Shown in pieces: positions 10,570 through 22,030 of a stretch of 64,000 nucleotides of DNA. Under the pieces are notes generated by a model. The model ran no database searches, was not told where the DNA came from, and saw only the letters and a list, made by a program, of their open reading frames with translations. Origin of the DNA: Aspidapion aeneum (lineage: Eukaryota; Arthropoda; Insecta; Coleoptera; Brentidae); assembly GCA_963576565.1 (NCBI GenBank), contig OY755046.1:49222786-49286785 (forward strand), given 5' to 3'. The position numbers and the translations under genes were made by a program. Each line of letters begins with the position of its first letter. Within the stretch, counting starts at the first letter, position 1.

Positions 10570-11427
10570 GAGGGGAAGTGGTTAAAGAACAGGACCAATT
10601 TTTCAAATAAGGATAGCTTCTGGTATACCGACTGATCCAAAATGCCATCGGGCGTTGGATCTGGAGTTGTTAGTATTCAAGAAAGAGTCGAGATTAAACA
10701 TAGTCTCGGTCACTTGGCTACTATATTTCAGGCCAAACTCGTAGCCAATGAACTGTGTGCCCGATGGATTACTGACCACGAATGGACCAACAGGATAATA
10801 AAAATCTTCTCTGAGTGTCAAGAAGCCCTAATAGCGCTTGATTCCTGTACGGTCTTATCGAGAATTGTGAGGAGCTGTAAGGATTCGCTCAATGCACTTG
10901 GTAGCGCTAACAATGTGTCATTAGTATGGATACCAGGGCATTCTGGGCACGAGGGAAATGAGGCCGCAGACCCAGCAGCGAGGGAAGCGGCATCTGCCGA
11001 ATTTTTCGGCCCCGAGCCAGCTCTGGGGATATCATACAATGCTGCTAAATCTACAAGCTTCCAACAATACTGGATAAATATACCAGAACTGACTCGCTCT
11101 AAAGAGTTCATTAAAGGACCTTGTAGAAACAGAGCCAGGAACATTATTGGACTTTCCAGACAGGAGATACGTATAGTCACTGGTCTTTTTACGGGTCACT
11201 GTCGACTGAGAGTACCCATGCACAGAATGGGACTAAAAAAAGAGACCGAATGTAGACTCTGTATGGAGGATGACGAAACAGTCAGACATGTACTGTGCGA
11301 ATGTCCGACTATTGCACGTTTACGTCAGAACACTTTCGGTAAACCTCAGATTGACTTAGAAGATCGGAACAATGTCTCACCTAAACTGATAGGCGGCCTT
11401 TTTGGAGAATTAGGCATACAGTGGTGA
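10570..11427 (+). pseudogene. 5'-truncated LINE: RNase H domain and C-terminus
   Basis: C-terminal part of a non-LTR retrotransposon of the RNase H-bearing kind (I/R1/LOA-like). The sequence runs from WYTD (10625-10633) through VWIPGHSGHEGNEAAD (about 10926) to the C-terminal C-x2-C...H...C cluster (CRLCMEDDETVRHVLCEC) and GELGIQW before the stop. Decay is visible. A TGA interrupts right after the first catalytic Asp (10634-10636). The usual Glu is Lys (QAKL) and the second Asp is Glu (SECQEAL); the last Asp is kept. A 3' untranslated region of about 100 bp follows, ending near 11525. The same family lies inverted at 13850-14590. Confidence 0.8.
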
Positions 11428-11529
11428 GAAACCACTCAAAAGTGAGCCACAATAGACCCACTGGTAGTCGCAGTGGCTGCAAGGCCCACTCACATATGAA
11501 TCATCATCAATAACCACCAACAAAAATTT

Positions 11530-12530
11530 AAATTTTCAGTAGTTTTTTTATCGCATGTACCCAGTTTACAGCGCTATAGTATATGACGTATCCCCCAATC
11601 GCTGGCTAAATTTGTTCCTTGAAAAGTTGCGGAGCATTCTGCGAAAATTATCAGCTATCATCTTCTCGTTTATATTAATTAGTGTAGCCAAGTTTTGCCA
11701 GTCTATTGATTTGATATCGGTTTCGGCGCGTGAAACTCGATTCTAATAGGCAAACTTTGTTGATTAATGGCGTAGGATTTAAGATATACTTTTTTATTCT
11801 TAATTACCATTTCCTTGCTTTAGAATTGAGAGCATTAAGTAAAAACAGAGAATTTTTCGAAAACACAATTTTAAACTTGCATATCCGTGCTTGGTTGACT
11901 AAAATCTTGTTCTGTTTTCGCCAATGGGACTTCTTCTTCTTAGTACGCCATTTCCTTATCGAAGTTTGGCGATTCATCTGGCAATCATATTTATAGAAGC
12001 TGCTGCTCTAAAAATATCAGTATACGTTCAGCTGAACCATCTTCTCAATTCTTTTAACAAAGAGTTTTGTAGTCTTCCAACTGATCATCTGCCTTATATC
12101 TTTCCCTCACTTCAGCCTAAGCAGTTAATATTTCTTAACTCTCATTACATGCCCACGGTCTTACTTTCTTTGATTGTAGAAAACTGTTGCATGTTTACGA
12201 ACGCCTTTTTCGCTTGTTTAATTGACGTTTGTACTCAAATATTTTAACGTTTAACTTGTTTTAAGATGCGTTTGTTTACTTTTATGTTGGCAACAGTATT
12301 TGTTTTTGTAAACACTAGTAATTTTGTTTTTCTTGTATATGAATTCAAGACTATCAGAAAAACTTTTTCGTTTCGGTGCGTGAAACTCGATTCTAATAGG
12401 CAAACTTTGTTGATTAATATCGTAGGATTTAAGATATATTTTTTTATTCTTAATTACCATTTCCTTGCTTTAGGTTTGAGAGCATTTTAAATTGCATTAT
12501 TTATTTTAAACGGGGCTTTTAGGTAAGCAA
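11530..12530. repeat. Unassigned stretch with a 113-bp direct repeat
   Basis: Bases 11727-11838 and 12375-12488 are near-identical direct copies (GCGTGAAACTCGATTCTAAT at the start, ATTACCATTTCCTTGCTTTA near the end). About 535 bp separates them. Frames up to 107 codons in between have no recognisable product. It looks like a repeat with short terminal repeats or an old tandem duplication. Confidence 0.6.
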
Positions 12531-13470
12531 GCAGTGGCGGCCCGTGAGGAGTAAAGCTGAGGGAGCGCAAATGGCTTAGAGGTGGAAGTAATGGATTTTT
12601 CAAGCATCAGAACTGAGTTTGAAATATTTGTTTTACCTAAGAATTCAAATCCAGTGCAATCTCTGGAAGATTCATGTTTTCTTATTTTTTCAGGAAGAAG
12701 GTGCAAATATTTTACACCCGTTCATGCCAAGTTAGGGTCAATTCTTGATGCCGCGTTATAAAACAACACACGCGGGAAACAGTGTAACAGATTGGTTAAA
12801 TCACTCCCACAAATCCAGTTATTTTTCTCATAGATGTCTCTAGAGAAATTACGCTTAAAACTTCTGTTTTGTGTCCTTCTTTGACTAACTTGAGTTTAGA
12901 TCCAAAAAGGCCCACCAAGTTCTTTAATTTTGATTTTATCTTCCAAAGAAATACTGGAAAAATTGCTGTCAATAATATTACTGACCCAATTCATTATCAA
13001 GATCGATAATAAAAATTCGCCGTAAATTATAACATGACTAAAAAAGCAAAACAATATTATTCATATATTAGATATTAATCAGACTGGCTCATGACATATT
13101 GTCAAGCGGACCGAACCGTGATATTCTGTGTACTGACCGCAAAATGATTGCGTCTCTCTTTGTCAAACAATATGAATAAGGTACAAAACCACCGTATTAT
13201 CATGTTACCTTAATCAGAATGGCCCATGACATATTGACAAGCGGACCGAACCGCGATATTCTGTGGACTGACCGCAATATAATTGCGTCTCTCTTTGTCA
13301 AACAATATGAATAAGGTACAAAACTACCGTATTATCACTTTATATTAATCAGACTGGCCCATGACATATTGACAAGCGGACTGAACCGCAATATTCTGTG
13401 GACTGACCGCAAAATAATTGCGTCTCTCTTTGCATTAAAATAGCGGTATGACCCCTCCGCTCCCACCACT
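12531..13470. mobile_element. Possible hAT-like non-autonomous element
   Basis: The left end CAGTGGCGGCCCGTGAGGAG resembles hAT-type termini, and the right side ends CTCCGCTCCCACCACT, a rough inverse. The flanking octamers TAAGCAAG and TATGCAAA agree at 6 of 8 positions. The interior holds the 135-bp tandem array and no transposase. The call is weak because the inverted match is short. Confidence 0.35.
13075..13434 (+). repeat. 135-bp tandem repeat, about 2.7 copies
   Basis: The words AGACTGG/AGAATGG at 13081, 13216 and 13351 mark a regular 135-bp period. Each unit contains CATGACATATTG, AAGCGGACCGAACCG (AAGCGGACTGAACCG in the third), ATATTCTGTG and ATTGCGTCTCTCTTTG. Copies look roughly 93% alike by eye. 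This is a minisatellite-like array. Confidence 0.95.
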
Positions 13471-13714
13471 TATGCAAAACTTTAGCGTCAGGCCATTGAA
13501 TATTGTGATTATTTGACCAAGTATAATCCTTGAAGCCTTATTTTCTAATATAACATAATTGGGTATTTTATTTTGAGTTCCTTTACTCTAACTGGAATAA
13601 AACTCTTCGTTTCTTTTATATAGAATTTAAATATTAAACCAGATATAGCGAATCCTGCCTAGTCAAATAATTACAGACCATTGCATCAGTCTGAATTTAA
13701 AGTTTTCGCATTGG

Positions 13715-13830
13715 CGAAAACGAAAGTTTATTTCAGCTGCATTTATAATACAGAAACAAAAAAAATTTGGTGAATCAAGCACGAATATAGCAAATATATT
13801 AAAACCACTATAAAAACAAGCATCTTAAAA
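13715..13830 (+). pseudogene. Penelope-like element scrap (C-terminal codons)
   Basis: In one frame the sequence reads RKFISAAFIIQ..., which matches the C-terminal end of the Penelope-like relic at 56690-56785 (RKFIKAAFIIQ...). About 115 bp of shared sequence is readable. Confidence 0.55.
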
Positions 13831-13849
13831 TTAAGTACCCGTACTATCA

Positions 13850-14590
13850 CAGTTAGCTGTCTGCACCAAGTAGCCTGTGGAATGGATTGTCAGTTTGCAC
13901 TTGGAAACGGTTAGACATACTTACTAATTTAGTTCGGCAAGCAGTTTGGCTTGAGACACTGTTCAGATCTTCTGAATTATTCTAAAGTTTACCGAAAGTG
14001 TTCTGACGTAAACGTGCAATTGCCGGACATTCGCACAGTAGATGTCTGACTGTTTCGTCATCCTCCAAACAGTCTACATTCGGTTTCTTCTGTTAGTCAC
14101 ATTCTGTGCATGTGAATCCTCAGTCCATAGTGACTCGTAAAAATACCATTTACTATGGCTCCTTTTCTATAAACACCTTTAATGAACTCTTTAGAGTGAG
14201 GCAGTCCAGGTATATTTATCTATTATTGTTGGAAGCTATTCTCCATCCATTTTAATATGATTAATTTAGCAGCACTGTATTATAGGTTAGCTAGTTCGGG
14301 GCCGAAAAATTTGGCAGTTGCTGCTTTCCTCGCTGCTTGGTCTGCGACCGCATTTCCCTCGTGCCCAGAATACCCTGGTATCCGTGCTAAAGACACATAG
14401 TTAGAGCTACCAAGCGCATTCAGCAAATCCCTGTAGCTCGCCACGGTTCTTGATGAGACCGTATAGGAATCAAGCGCTCTTAATCCATACGATTGACCGA
14501 GACTATGTTTAATCTCTCTTTTTCTGGGATACTAACAACTCCAGATCCAACGCCTGATGGCATTTTGGATCCGTTCGTATACCAGAACCA
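13850..14590 (-). pseudogene. LINE RNase H relic, inverted copy
   Basis: This is the reverse complement of the same LINE segment as 10570-11427. It shows, from right to left on the plus strand, the start of the RNase H domain at about 14580 (the base run encoding SKMPSGV), the GHSGHEG region near 14370 and the C-terminal cysteine/histidine cluster near 14060. Multiple frameshifts and substitutions are present. Its 5' part is missing. Confidence 0.75.
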
Positions 14591-14957
14591 TAAAGTCGTG
14601 CTTAAAATAAATTAGGACAAATTTTTAATTCTACGCAACAAGTATCGACAACTATCAACGATATCTATTTTTTTTTTCTAAAAAATAATAACTCTACATT
14701 TCCTTTTGCAACGATTTTGATTTCATTTAATTTCTTTCTCCATTTTAATCCTTGTTTAACTTATTCTCTTCATCTTAAAATGTAAATATTTGTTTTAAAA
14801 TTCCGTATGAAATTCCCAACGTCTTCTCTAATAAAATCTTTATTGTTTCTAGTTTTATTTTGTCATAATCATTGAAATAACTAATTTATCTTTTACCGGT
14901 TATTTCAGTATTTCTTTATAAGGTTCCATCTAGTAGGTAGCGAAGGTTGGAATTCAA
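14591..14957. other. No gene recognised
   Basis: T- and A-rich sequence between the inverted LINE relic and the left border of the large duplication. Nothing identifiable. Confidence 0.5.
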
Positions 14958-15958
14958 CATAGCTTTCGATCCTTGTTATCAGCTTCATCAGAGAGTTTAT
15001 TTGATATAACGTCATATAGGAGCCTTAAATTCTTAGTCCAGAATGTTTTACTTTTTCCTTGACTTTTTTATTTACTTTTGCCTACAATATATTGGATAGT
15101 GACATGTATTTAGGGTATTTCATTACATGGATAAAGCATTTCAACTTTGTCTTTTAGAGTATTCATTTGTGACTCTGTAGTATTTGACCATTGCACTATA
15201 TTTTAATAGTTTTCTGCAGTGTGTAAACATTTTACTATCTTCAATTAAGCATAAATTAAAAAACTTCCTTTCAGATAAATAAATTACGGGCCACCAATGA
15301 ACCAGCACCCCTTCTTTGGATTGGTTTACAGGTGTTCTTAAGCAGGTTTATGGTCCTTCGACTTAGGTAAGTCAACCGACAAAACGCGACAAAGGCCAAT
15401 CTGTATTAGGCCAAGCCGAATCTTCTAAATTCCATAATGCACAGCGATAGGTTTTGCAACTTACAAATCAGGCTTTCCCAACAGCAGGCTGTTTGATTAC
15501 GGCTAAAGTGTATCCTTTGTGTTATTAAGGACAACGGCCTCATGCTAATTTTCAGTTTTATATTTTATACAGGGTGTTCCATAACTTCGAGGACATAGTG
15601 CAGCAGGTGATAGAGAGGAGTTATTTCCGAGATAAGAGTTTATATAACAAACTTCTGTTTTTAGGATATAGGATTTTTAAAGCTAGAGAAGTGGGGAAAA
15701 AAAGAAAAATCTGTCACAGCAAGCTAAATACCCAGTTAATTATAAATCAAAAATATAATATTCCTTTTTTTGATAAAATTACAAGTTGGGGAGATACAAG
15801 CTGTCAAAATAACCTACAAAAACGTATAAAAAATAATAATTACAAAAAAATGCTTCCTTGTTCTTTTAAAAAATATCAATAATAGTTTATTATTATGTCT
15901 CGCTAGTTTTTATTAACAAAAAATATAAAAAAACATTGCATTTAATATGGCATTAAAT

Positions 15959-16618
15959 TGGTGAGGTCAGGCCTTCTGTAGAAAATAAAATATACCGAAG
16001 GACCACTCGAGATAGCTCGAGAAAAACGTGTGGGAGTTAAGAGGGACTGTATCTTTCCACAGGGCTCCGACAGGGAAAAAAGAGCCTAAAACTTATTTAC
16101 TAAAAATAGCGTAGCAATGAAAAATTATCAAAGAAACGACTTACCATTAGATGTCTTTCGTAGCTACTTGGCTGGCCAGCCCGATTATACGCGAAGTACC
16201 AGACTCTCCATTGTTCTATAGTTCAAAATGTTCCAAACACTAATATCTAATAAACTAAAGCGTAAAATTAATAGTTTCCACAATTTTAATATAAAATAAT
16301 AGCGGTGCGGCGACTTTAGTTGCACGTGGCGCGTGGTTGAGTTGTTCGCTCAGACAATCGGCGTTTGCGTCTCCTGGTCCGAATTTAGCCGCTTATCTCA
16401 AATCCTTCATTGCTGGAAGAAGCGCGCGAAGTTTAAATTTAAAATATGGAAAGATATAGCGTAAAGTAAATCAAAATAATATTCTAAAACGCTTGTAAGC
16501 GTAGAAAATGTAACCCAAAAATATTTAAAAACTAAGAGAGATAGCTTCTCTAATTTTAAGTGAAAATTAGAGAATATAATTATTTACAAAAATAAAAACA
16601 AGTTGGGAAACTTGTTCA
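15959..16618 (-). repeat. BEL 3' LTR
   Basis: 660 bp, the same length as the right LTR. In transcription direction (minus strand) this is the downstream LTR. It is preceded by the purine-rich GGTGGGCCGAA tract (plus-strand 16619-16629, complement). Confidence 0.95.
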
Positions 16619-16639
16619 TTCGGCCCACCAAAATGAGCA

Positions 16640-19600
16640 TCATTTTTCGGTAGGTGAATCTGAATCAATTGGAAGGGGGCAAAGCTTGACTAAAGGTCGT
16701 TTAAAGATACCGGACGCGGTACGAACATTTGCCACCCTAGCGTGCCCATCAGGCCCTTTAAAATTTTCAATAATGCGACCTACCCGCCATTGAAGGGGCG
16801 GTGATAACTCGTCTTTGATAAGAACGAGGGTACCTATTTTTGGCTCTGCGCATGGTTCCAACCATTTATTTCGTACTTGAAGGGTATGTAAAAATTCTTG
16901 GCTCCAACGACGCCAAAAATCGGCTTGTATTCGCTGGACCAAGTTCCATCGCGATAACCGATTCTCAGGTTTACTTGAAAAATCTTCATCAGGAACAGAA
17001 ACTAAAGGTCCATGTGTTAAAAAATGTCCCGGTGTTAAAACCTGTAGATCGTTACAGTCGGTAGATTGCGGGGTCAAGGGGCGAGAATTTAAAATCGCCT
17101 CAATTTGACAAAGAACCGTGTACAACTCCTCATAACTTAGAATTTGCGAGCCAATGGTACGAATTAAGTGAGTTTTTACTGATTTTATCCCTGACTCCCA
17201 AAGACCGCCGAAGTGGGGAGCTGATGGAGGGATAAAATTCCAGGCGATAGCTTGTTGCGTGCAAGCATTTCTTGCAAGATCAAGCAATTCTTTGCTTGAT
17301 TTAACAAAATTTGTGCCATTGTCTGAAAAAAGAGTTTTTATGTAACCTCTTCGGGCAACAAAGCGACGTAGCGCAGCTAAAAAAGCGTCCGAAGTTAGAT
17401 CTGACACTAACTCGAGATGTAAAGCTTTAGTAATTAGACAAATAAAAAGGCAGATATATGCTTTTTGTGTTTTTACACCTCTGTGTTTACTGAGAGTGAT
17501 AGGTATAGCACCACTAAAATCTACTCCACTAAAAGTAAAAGGCTTTTGTGGAATCAAGCGGTAGGACGGAATTTGTCCCATGATTTGCTCATAAGAATTC
17601 GGTTTGACGCGAAAGCAACGAACACATTTGGATAAAACCGTTTTAATTAAGCGTTTGGCAGATAAAATCCAAAAAATTTGACTAATGAGATATTGGACTG
17701 TTTGCACTCCGACATGCAAATATTTTTTGTGCATATATTCAATAAAAATATAAGAAAGTCTACTTTCCTTGGGTAAAAGAAGAGGATGTTTTTGTCCGTA
17801 AGAAATAGTCATGGCTTGTTGAATGCGTCCTCCAACTCTTATAAGACCATCCTGGTCTAAAAAGGGATTCAATTTTTGTATTGGTTTTATGCATTTTTTC
17901 TGGTTTTGAAGGTTAAGAATTACTTCAGAAAAGTATTTTTGCTGTTCGTGCTTAGCCAAACATTTTAAAGCGTTAAAGAGATCGATATAATCTATATTTG
18001 TCTTTTTTCTGACGTCTGCGGATAGTCTACAATTATTTATGAATCGTAAACTGCGGGCTAAAAGTAGTTGAATAGCGTAAAAATCGGATTTATTATTTAA
18101 AAGCGAATCTAAAAAATTTTCCGTTGTTCGGTCACAAGAAATCAGAGCAACATTTTTTCGTTCCTCAGTCTCTAAACTGTCATTTATTTTGACTTGCGGG
18201 GTTTTTGTTGGCCATTTATCGAAAGATTCTTGTAAAAAACTAGGGGCGGCCCACCATAGGGGATGATTTAAAAGCTCACTCGGCGAGCAGCCGCGGCTGG
18301 CTACATCGGCACTATTGAGAAATGTGGGGGTATATAACCAACATTCTGGATTAATATTATCTTGGATAAGACTAACACGATTTGCGACAAAAGTTTTCCA
18401 TTTACTTGGATGGGATTTTATCCAGTGTAAAACAACCATTGCGTCCGAAAAAGCGTAAATATTATTTATTGTGAACCTTTTTATGAAGATATCATATGTG
18501 TATTTTAAGACCTCAGATAAAAGAGTAGCGGATAGAAGTTCTATTCTCGGAATACTAACAAATTTTTTAAGTGGAGCGATGCGACTTTTCGCAAGAACAA
18601 AATATATGTGATATTTAGCATTTCGTAAGACACGTAAGTATATTACGCATGCGTACCCTCGTTCACTCGCATCACAAAAACCACAGAGATCGATGGATTC
18701 GGCGTTTGTGATGTCAAGGTGGCGGGGTAAACTAAATTTTTCTAAAACTTGAAATTCAGATTGATAGAGTGTCCACTGACGAACTATTTCTAAAGTAGGC
18801 GTGGCGTCCCAGGAAATACCAAGTAACCAAATTTGTTGAATCAAATATTTTAAAGTGAATGTTACTGGGGTAAGATAACCATGGGGGTCATAGCAGCGTG
18901 CTAAAAAAGAGAGAAGCGTCCTTTTTGTACAGCTTTGCTGATTAGGTAATATGTTAAATCGAAACTCGTCGTATGAAGGATGCCAGCACAGGCCTAAGAC
19001 CTTAGTGACGTCATCCGAATCGAGAGATAAAACTGCGGGGTTGACTAAGGAGGGATCTAAATGAGAGATCACTTCTGAGCGATTGCTAGACCATTTGTGT
19101 AATTTCAAGCCAGCGTTTCCTAACAATTCCGTAAGCTCATGCTGCAAATTTAACGCCTCTTGAACCGTTTTACATGAAGTAGTGACGTCATCAATATAGG
19201 TATCGTTAAGTATAACTTTAGCAGCGTGAGGGTAGTTATCATATTCGGACTCAGCTAAGTGCTGAAGGGTGCGTAAAGCGAGATATGGTGAACAGTTCAC
19301 TCCGTAAGTGACAGTTCGTAGTTTAAAAATGGAAACTTTTTCATTAGGGTTAAACCGCCAAAATATTTTTTGGTATTTTTGATGATCAGGGTTGATATTT
19401 ATACCCCGATACATTTTTTGAATATCGCAGGTGAGCGTCACAGGGTTAAGGCGAAAATGTAATAATATTTGAATAATATCTTTTTGTAGTTTTGGACCCG
19501 ATAATAAGACTTGATTAAGCGAAATATGCGTAAAAGGGTCGGTAACACTCGCATTAAAAACTACCCTTGTCTTAGTAGTGATAGCTTCATTTTTAACAAC

Positions 19601-22030
19601 AGCGAAATGTGGAATAAAATAGCTGTCTGAATCGTCTTCTTTTTCTGAGTCATAGTCCATATGACCCAATTCCAAATATTCATTCATAAATTTAGAATAT
19701 TCACAATACAAGTTTTTATCGCGAAGCAGTTTTTTTTCTAAAGATAAGAAACGATTTAGCGTGACTTGTTTTATTCCAGGAAACTGAGGTGGATTTGCAA
19801 ATGTGCGAAAGGGAAGGGAGACAGTATACCGGCCGTCTTGATTACGCGACACGCTCTGTTTAAAATAATTTTCACACATTTCATCCTCTGGTTTCAAATG
19901 AGTTTTTTGGGGGACGCAGTCGGTTTCCCAAAATTTTGAAATTAATTGCGAAAGCGAGTCATTTTCATTTTGACAAAAAAGAGCATTAATTGGCGGGGTA
20001 GAAATGAAGGGTTGATTTATTTGTCCCATCAAAATATAGCCGAAAATAGTTCCCATAGCAAAGGGATGATTTGGATCATCGCTAGCGATTTTTTCACCCT
20101 GTATAATTAGTGGAAAGAGATCCATACCAATTAGTAAATTTACAGGCGAAGGGTTGTAAAAAGTGGGATCTGCTAAGGGTAAATTTTTTATAAAATGCCA
20201 ATTTTCTGTATTTATTTTTACTGACGGTAAATCAGTACAAACTTTTTGCAAAATAATCGCTTGCGTAGACACAAAAATATCTGGTTTTTGAAAATTACAA
20301 ATTTTAATAAAAATCGATCCTAGATCAGAAGTAAGAGAGTTGCCTCCAACCCCCTGTATATTTGAACATAAGGGTTGTCTGGGAAGGCCCAATTGTTGCG
20401 CTAATTTTTGAGAACAGAAAGTGTTTTGCGAACCGCTGTCTAACACCGCTCTAACTGTTTGAAAGTTACCGCGGACATCTTGAATTTTTACTAGGATAGT
20501 TGACAATAAAACTTGCGATTGCGCAGAAATAAAACCACAATGCGTGGGGTTAGAACCCGAAGGAGTTGCGATTGGTACTTGTGAATTAGAAGACGTCGAA
20601 GTAAAATTGTTATTATTTTGAGTAGAGTAATTTTGAAGCGGACACCCAGTAGCCGGGGATCTAAAACTTTGCTGACTGGCCAAGTAACCACGTGGTGCAA
20701 TACCTGGAGATGCGTTGGGAGAAATATTAGAGGGATTTTGTGAGAAATTCACGTTAGCATCAAAATGTGATCTATTTTGATTTTGAGAATTAGCGCAATT
20801 ATAATTTCGCTCAAAATGAATTAATGAGTGGTGTCTTTGATTACCAGGGCAATAGCGACATGAGCGTAGACTTTGACAAGAATTTGTTAAATGTATTGAG
20901 CTTAAACAATTTAAACATAGTTTTTTATTTTTAGCGTAAGAATAGCGTTCGTAGGGAGATTTACCTTTAAATGCGTTACATAAATATATTGAATGTGTGT
21001 TAGAATCACAAAAAGCGCATCTATCTTTAGAATGAGTATTTTCCGTACCAAGTAGCGTTTTTGTATAATAAGGCGAGGCGTTATTTTTATAAAACTGTTT
21101 ATTATTTTTAAATCTATTTTTAGATTGTAGCGAATAAAGCGAATTACATTGACTTTCAAGGAAATTATAAATTTCTTGATATTTGGGCATTTCATTAGAC
21201 CTAGAATTAGCTAGTTCAAAGCGCGAAAGTAGTACCTCAGGCAATTTATCTAGTAAAATGTTGGCGAGCGGAAAACACCATTGATCAGTGTCGTAATTTA
21301 GAGTTTTTAAAGCCTCAATGTTTTCTGAAAAAACATCAAGCAACGTGCGCAGCGTTTCTGGATTGTCGTCTTTGAGAGCGGGAAAATTATACACGGAGCG
21401 CCAATAAGTTTGAGCCGATAAGCGGGGGTTATGATAGCGTTTTAGAAGCGTATTGTAAGCGATTATATAATTAGCGTCGGTTATTTGTAAATGTTTAACT
21501 ACGTTTAAAGGCGGTCCTTTTAGGTAGGACAGTAACAAATTAAATTTAGCGTTTGTAGGAATACTAGGATTATTGTGGACAGAACTATTGTACATATCTA
21601 GAAAGGTTGGAAACTTAGTGATGTCGCCATGAAATTCGACAATGCGCAGTCTTGGCATTAAAGACGCCATAAAGCGGTCTGGATCAGAAGAATTTGAAAT
21701 TTGCGTTAAGTTTTGAGGTTGAGGAGCTTCAATTTTCACCTCAAATAGTTGTTTTTTAATTCTTTTAATATCATAGAAGCTGTCGTCAAACTCAGTAAGG
21801 CGTTCATTTTCTTCTTCCAGTCTCTCCGGACTTGCCGAATAAGCCTCTATTATTTGATTTTGATAAATAAAAAATGTTTCTTTCATCTCATCAAGGTCGA
21901 TAAGTCGAACCTGTAAACACGGTTTTTTTGTATCATCCGTTAGGCATGCATTAGCTAAGTTATGAAGAGTATTAATGCGATTATGTTGCACATTACGGAG
22001 TGCTTCTAACTTCTTAAGTTGCGTACTCAT
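16640..22030 (-). CDS. BEL/Pao Gag-Pol polyprotein, intact
   Basis: 1796 residues from the first ATG at 22030 (MSTQLKK); the frame is open ten codons further but only from GTG. Domains in order: BEL-type Gag (FHGDITKFPTFLDMY region); cysteine-rich nucleic-acid-binding segments from about residue 338 (CAFCDSNTHSIYLC, CLNCLSSIHLTNSC); aspartic protease with VLDSGSQ (Asp 531); reverse transcriptase with YIDD at 945-948; RNase H beginning near GFCDASERGYA. The integrase follows, with an HHCC zinc segment (HKKYLHVGVQ...CVRCFRVK) and catalytic D1504 (GVDFSGAI), D1570 (FSDNGTNF) and E1612 (GLWESGIK), then the C-terminal BEL domain (WRVGRI). All catalytic motifs are present and there is no stop or frame break, so this copy could encode every enzyme needed to retrotranspose. 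No envelope-like frame follows. It ends 21 bp before the 3' LTR. Confidence 0.95.
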   Translation of the reverse strand: MSTQLKKLEALRNVQHNRINTLHNLANACLTDDTKKPCLQVRLIDLDEMKETFFIYQNQIIEAYSASPERLEEENERLTEFDDSFYDIKRIKKQLFEVKIEAPQPQNLTQISNSSDPDRFMASLMPRLRIVEFHGDITKFPTFLDMYNSSVHNNPSIPTNAKFNLLLSYLKGPPLNVVKHLQITDANYIIAYNTLLKRYHNPRLSAQTYWRSVYNFPALKDDNPETLRTLLDVFSENIEALKTLNYDTDQWCFPLANILLDKLPEVLLSRFELANSRSNEMPKYQEIYNFLESQCNSLYSLQSKNRFKNNKQFYKNNASPYYTKTLLGTENTHSKDRCAFCDSNTHSIYLCNAFKGKSPYERYSYAKNKKLCLNCLSSIHLTNSCQSLRSCRYCPGNQRHHSLIHFERNYNCANSQNQNRSHFDANVNFSQNPSNISPNASPGIAPRGYLASQQSFRSPATGCPLQNYSTQNNNNFTSTSSNSQVPIATPSGSNPTHCGFISAQSQVLLSTILVKIQDVRGNFQTVRAVLDSGSQNTFCSQKLAQQLGLPRQPLCSNIQGVGGNSLTSDLGSIFIKICNFQKPDIFVSTQAIILQKVCTDLPSVKINTENWHFIKNLPLADPTFYNPSPVNLLIGMDLFPLIIQGEKIASDDPNHPFAMGTIFGYILMGQINQPFISTPPINALFCQNENDSLSQLISKFWETDCVPQKTHLKPEDEMCENYFKQSVSRNQDGRYTVSLPFRTFANPPQFPGIKQVTLNRFLSLEKKLLRDKNLYCEYSKFMNEYLELGHMDYDSEKEDDSDSYFIPHFAVVKNEAITTKTRVVFNASVTDPFTHISLNQVLLSGPKLQKDIIQILLHFRLNPVTLTCDIQKMYRGININPDHQKYQKIFWRFNPNEKVSIFKLRTVTYGVNCSPYLALRTLQHLAESEYDNYPHAAKVILNDTYIDDVTTSCKTVQEALNLQHELTELLGNAGLKLHKWSSNRSEVISHLDPSLVNPAVLSLDSDDVTKVLGLCWHPSYDEFRFNILPNQQSCTKRTLLSFLARCYDPHGYLTPVTFTLKYLIQQIWLLGISWDATPTLEIVRQWTLYQSEFQVLEKFSLPRHLDITNAESIDLCGFCDASERGYACVIYLRVLRNAKYHIYFVLAKSRIAPLKKFVSIPRIELLSATLLSEVLKYTYDIFIKRFTINNIYAFSDAMVVLHWIKSHPSKWKTFVANRVSLIQDNINPECWLYTPTFLNSADVASRGCSPSELLNHPLWWAAPSFLQESFDKWPTKTPQVKINDSLETEERKNVALISCDRTTENFLDSLLNNKSDFYAIQLLLARSLRFINNCRLSADVRKKTNIDYIDLFNALKCLAKHEQQKYFSEVILNLQNQKKCIKPIQKLNPFLDQDGLIRVGGRIQQAMTISYGQKHPLLLPKESRLSYIFIEYMHKKYLHVGVQTVQYLISQIFWILSAKRLIKTVLSKCVRCFRVKPNSYEQIMGQIPSYRLIPQKPFTFSGVDFSGAIPITLSKHRGVKTQKAYICLFICLITKALHLELVSDLTSDAFLAALRRFVARRGYIKTLFSDNGTNFVKSSKELLDLARNACTQQAIAWNFIPPSAPHFGGLWESGIKSVKTHLIRTIGSQILSYEELYTVLCQIEAILNSRPLTPQSTDCNDLQVLTPGHFLTHGPLVSVPDEDFSSKPENRLSRWNLVQRIQADFWRRWSQEFLHTLQVRNKWLEPCAEPKIGTLVLIKDELSPPLQWRVGRIIENFKGPDGHARVANVRTASGIFKRPLVKLCPLPIDSDSPTEK

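Noticed and set aside
11555..12247. Hydrophobic 63-107-codon frames
   Set aside because: Composition follows the T-rich strand. I could not identify a family and the flanking 113-bp repeats point to repetitive DNA.
15574..15882. 102-codon frame in MITE copy A (and 89 codons in copy B)
   Set aside because: It overlaps the MITE inverted arm, is truncated by one substitution in the duplicate, and has no recognisable domain.
16840..17064. Plus-strand frame inside the BEL element
   Set aside because: It is the antisense shadow of the integrase C-terminal coding region.
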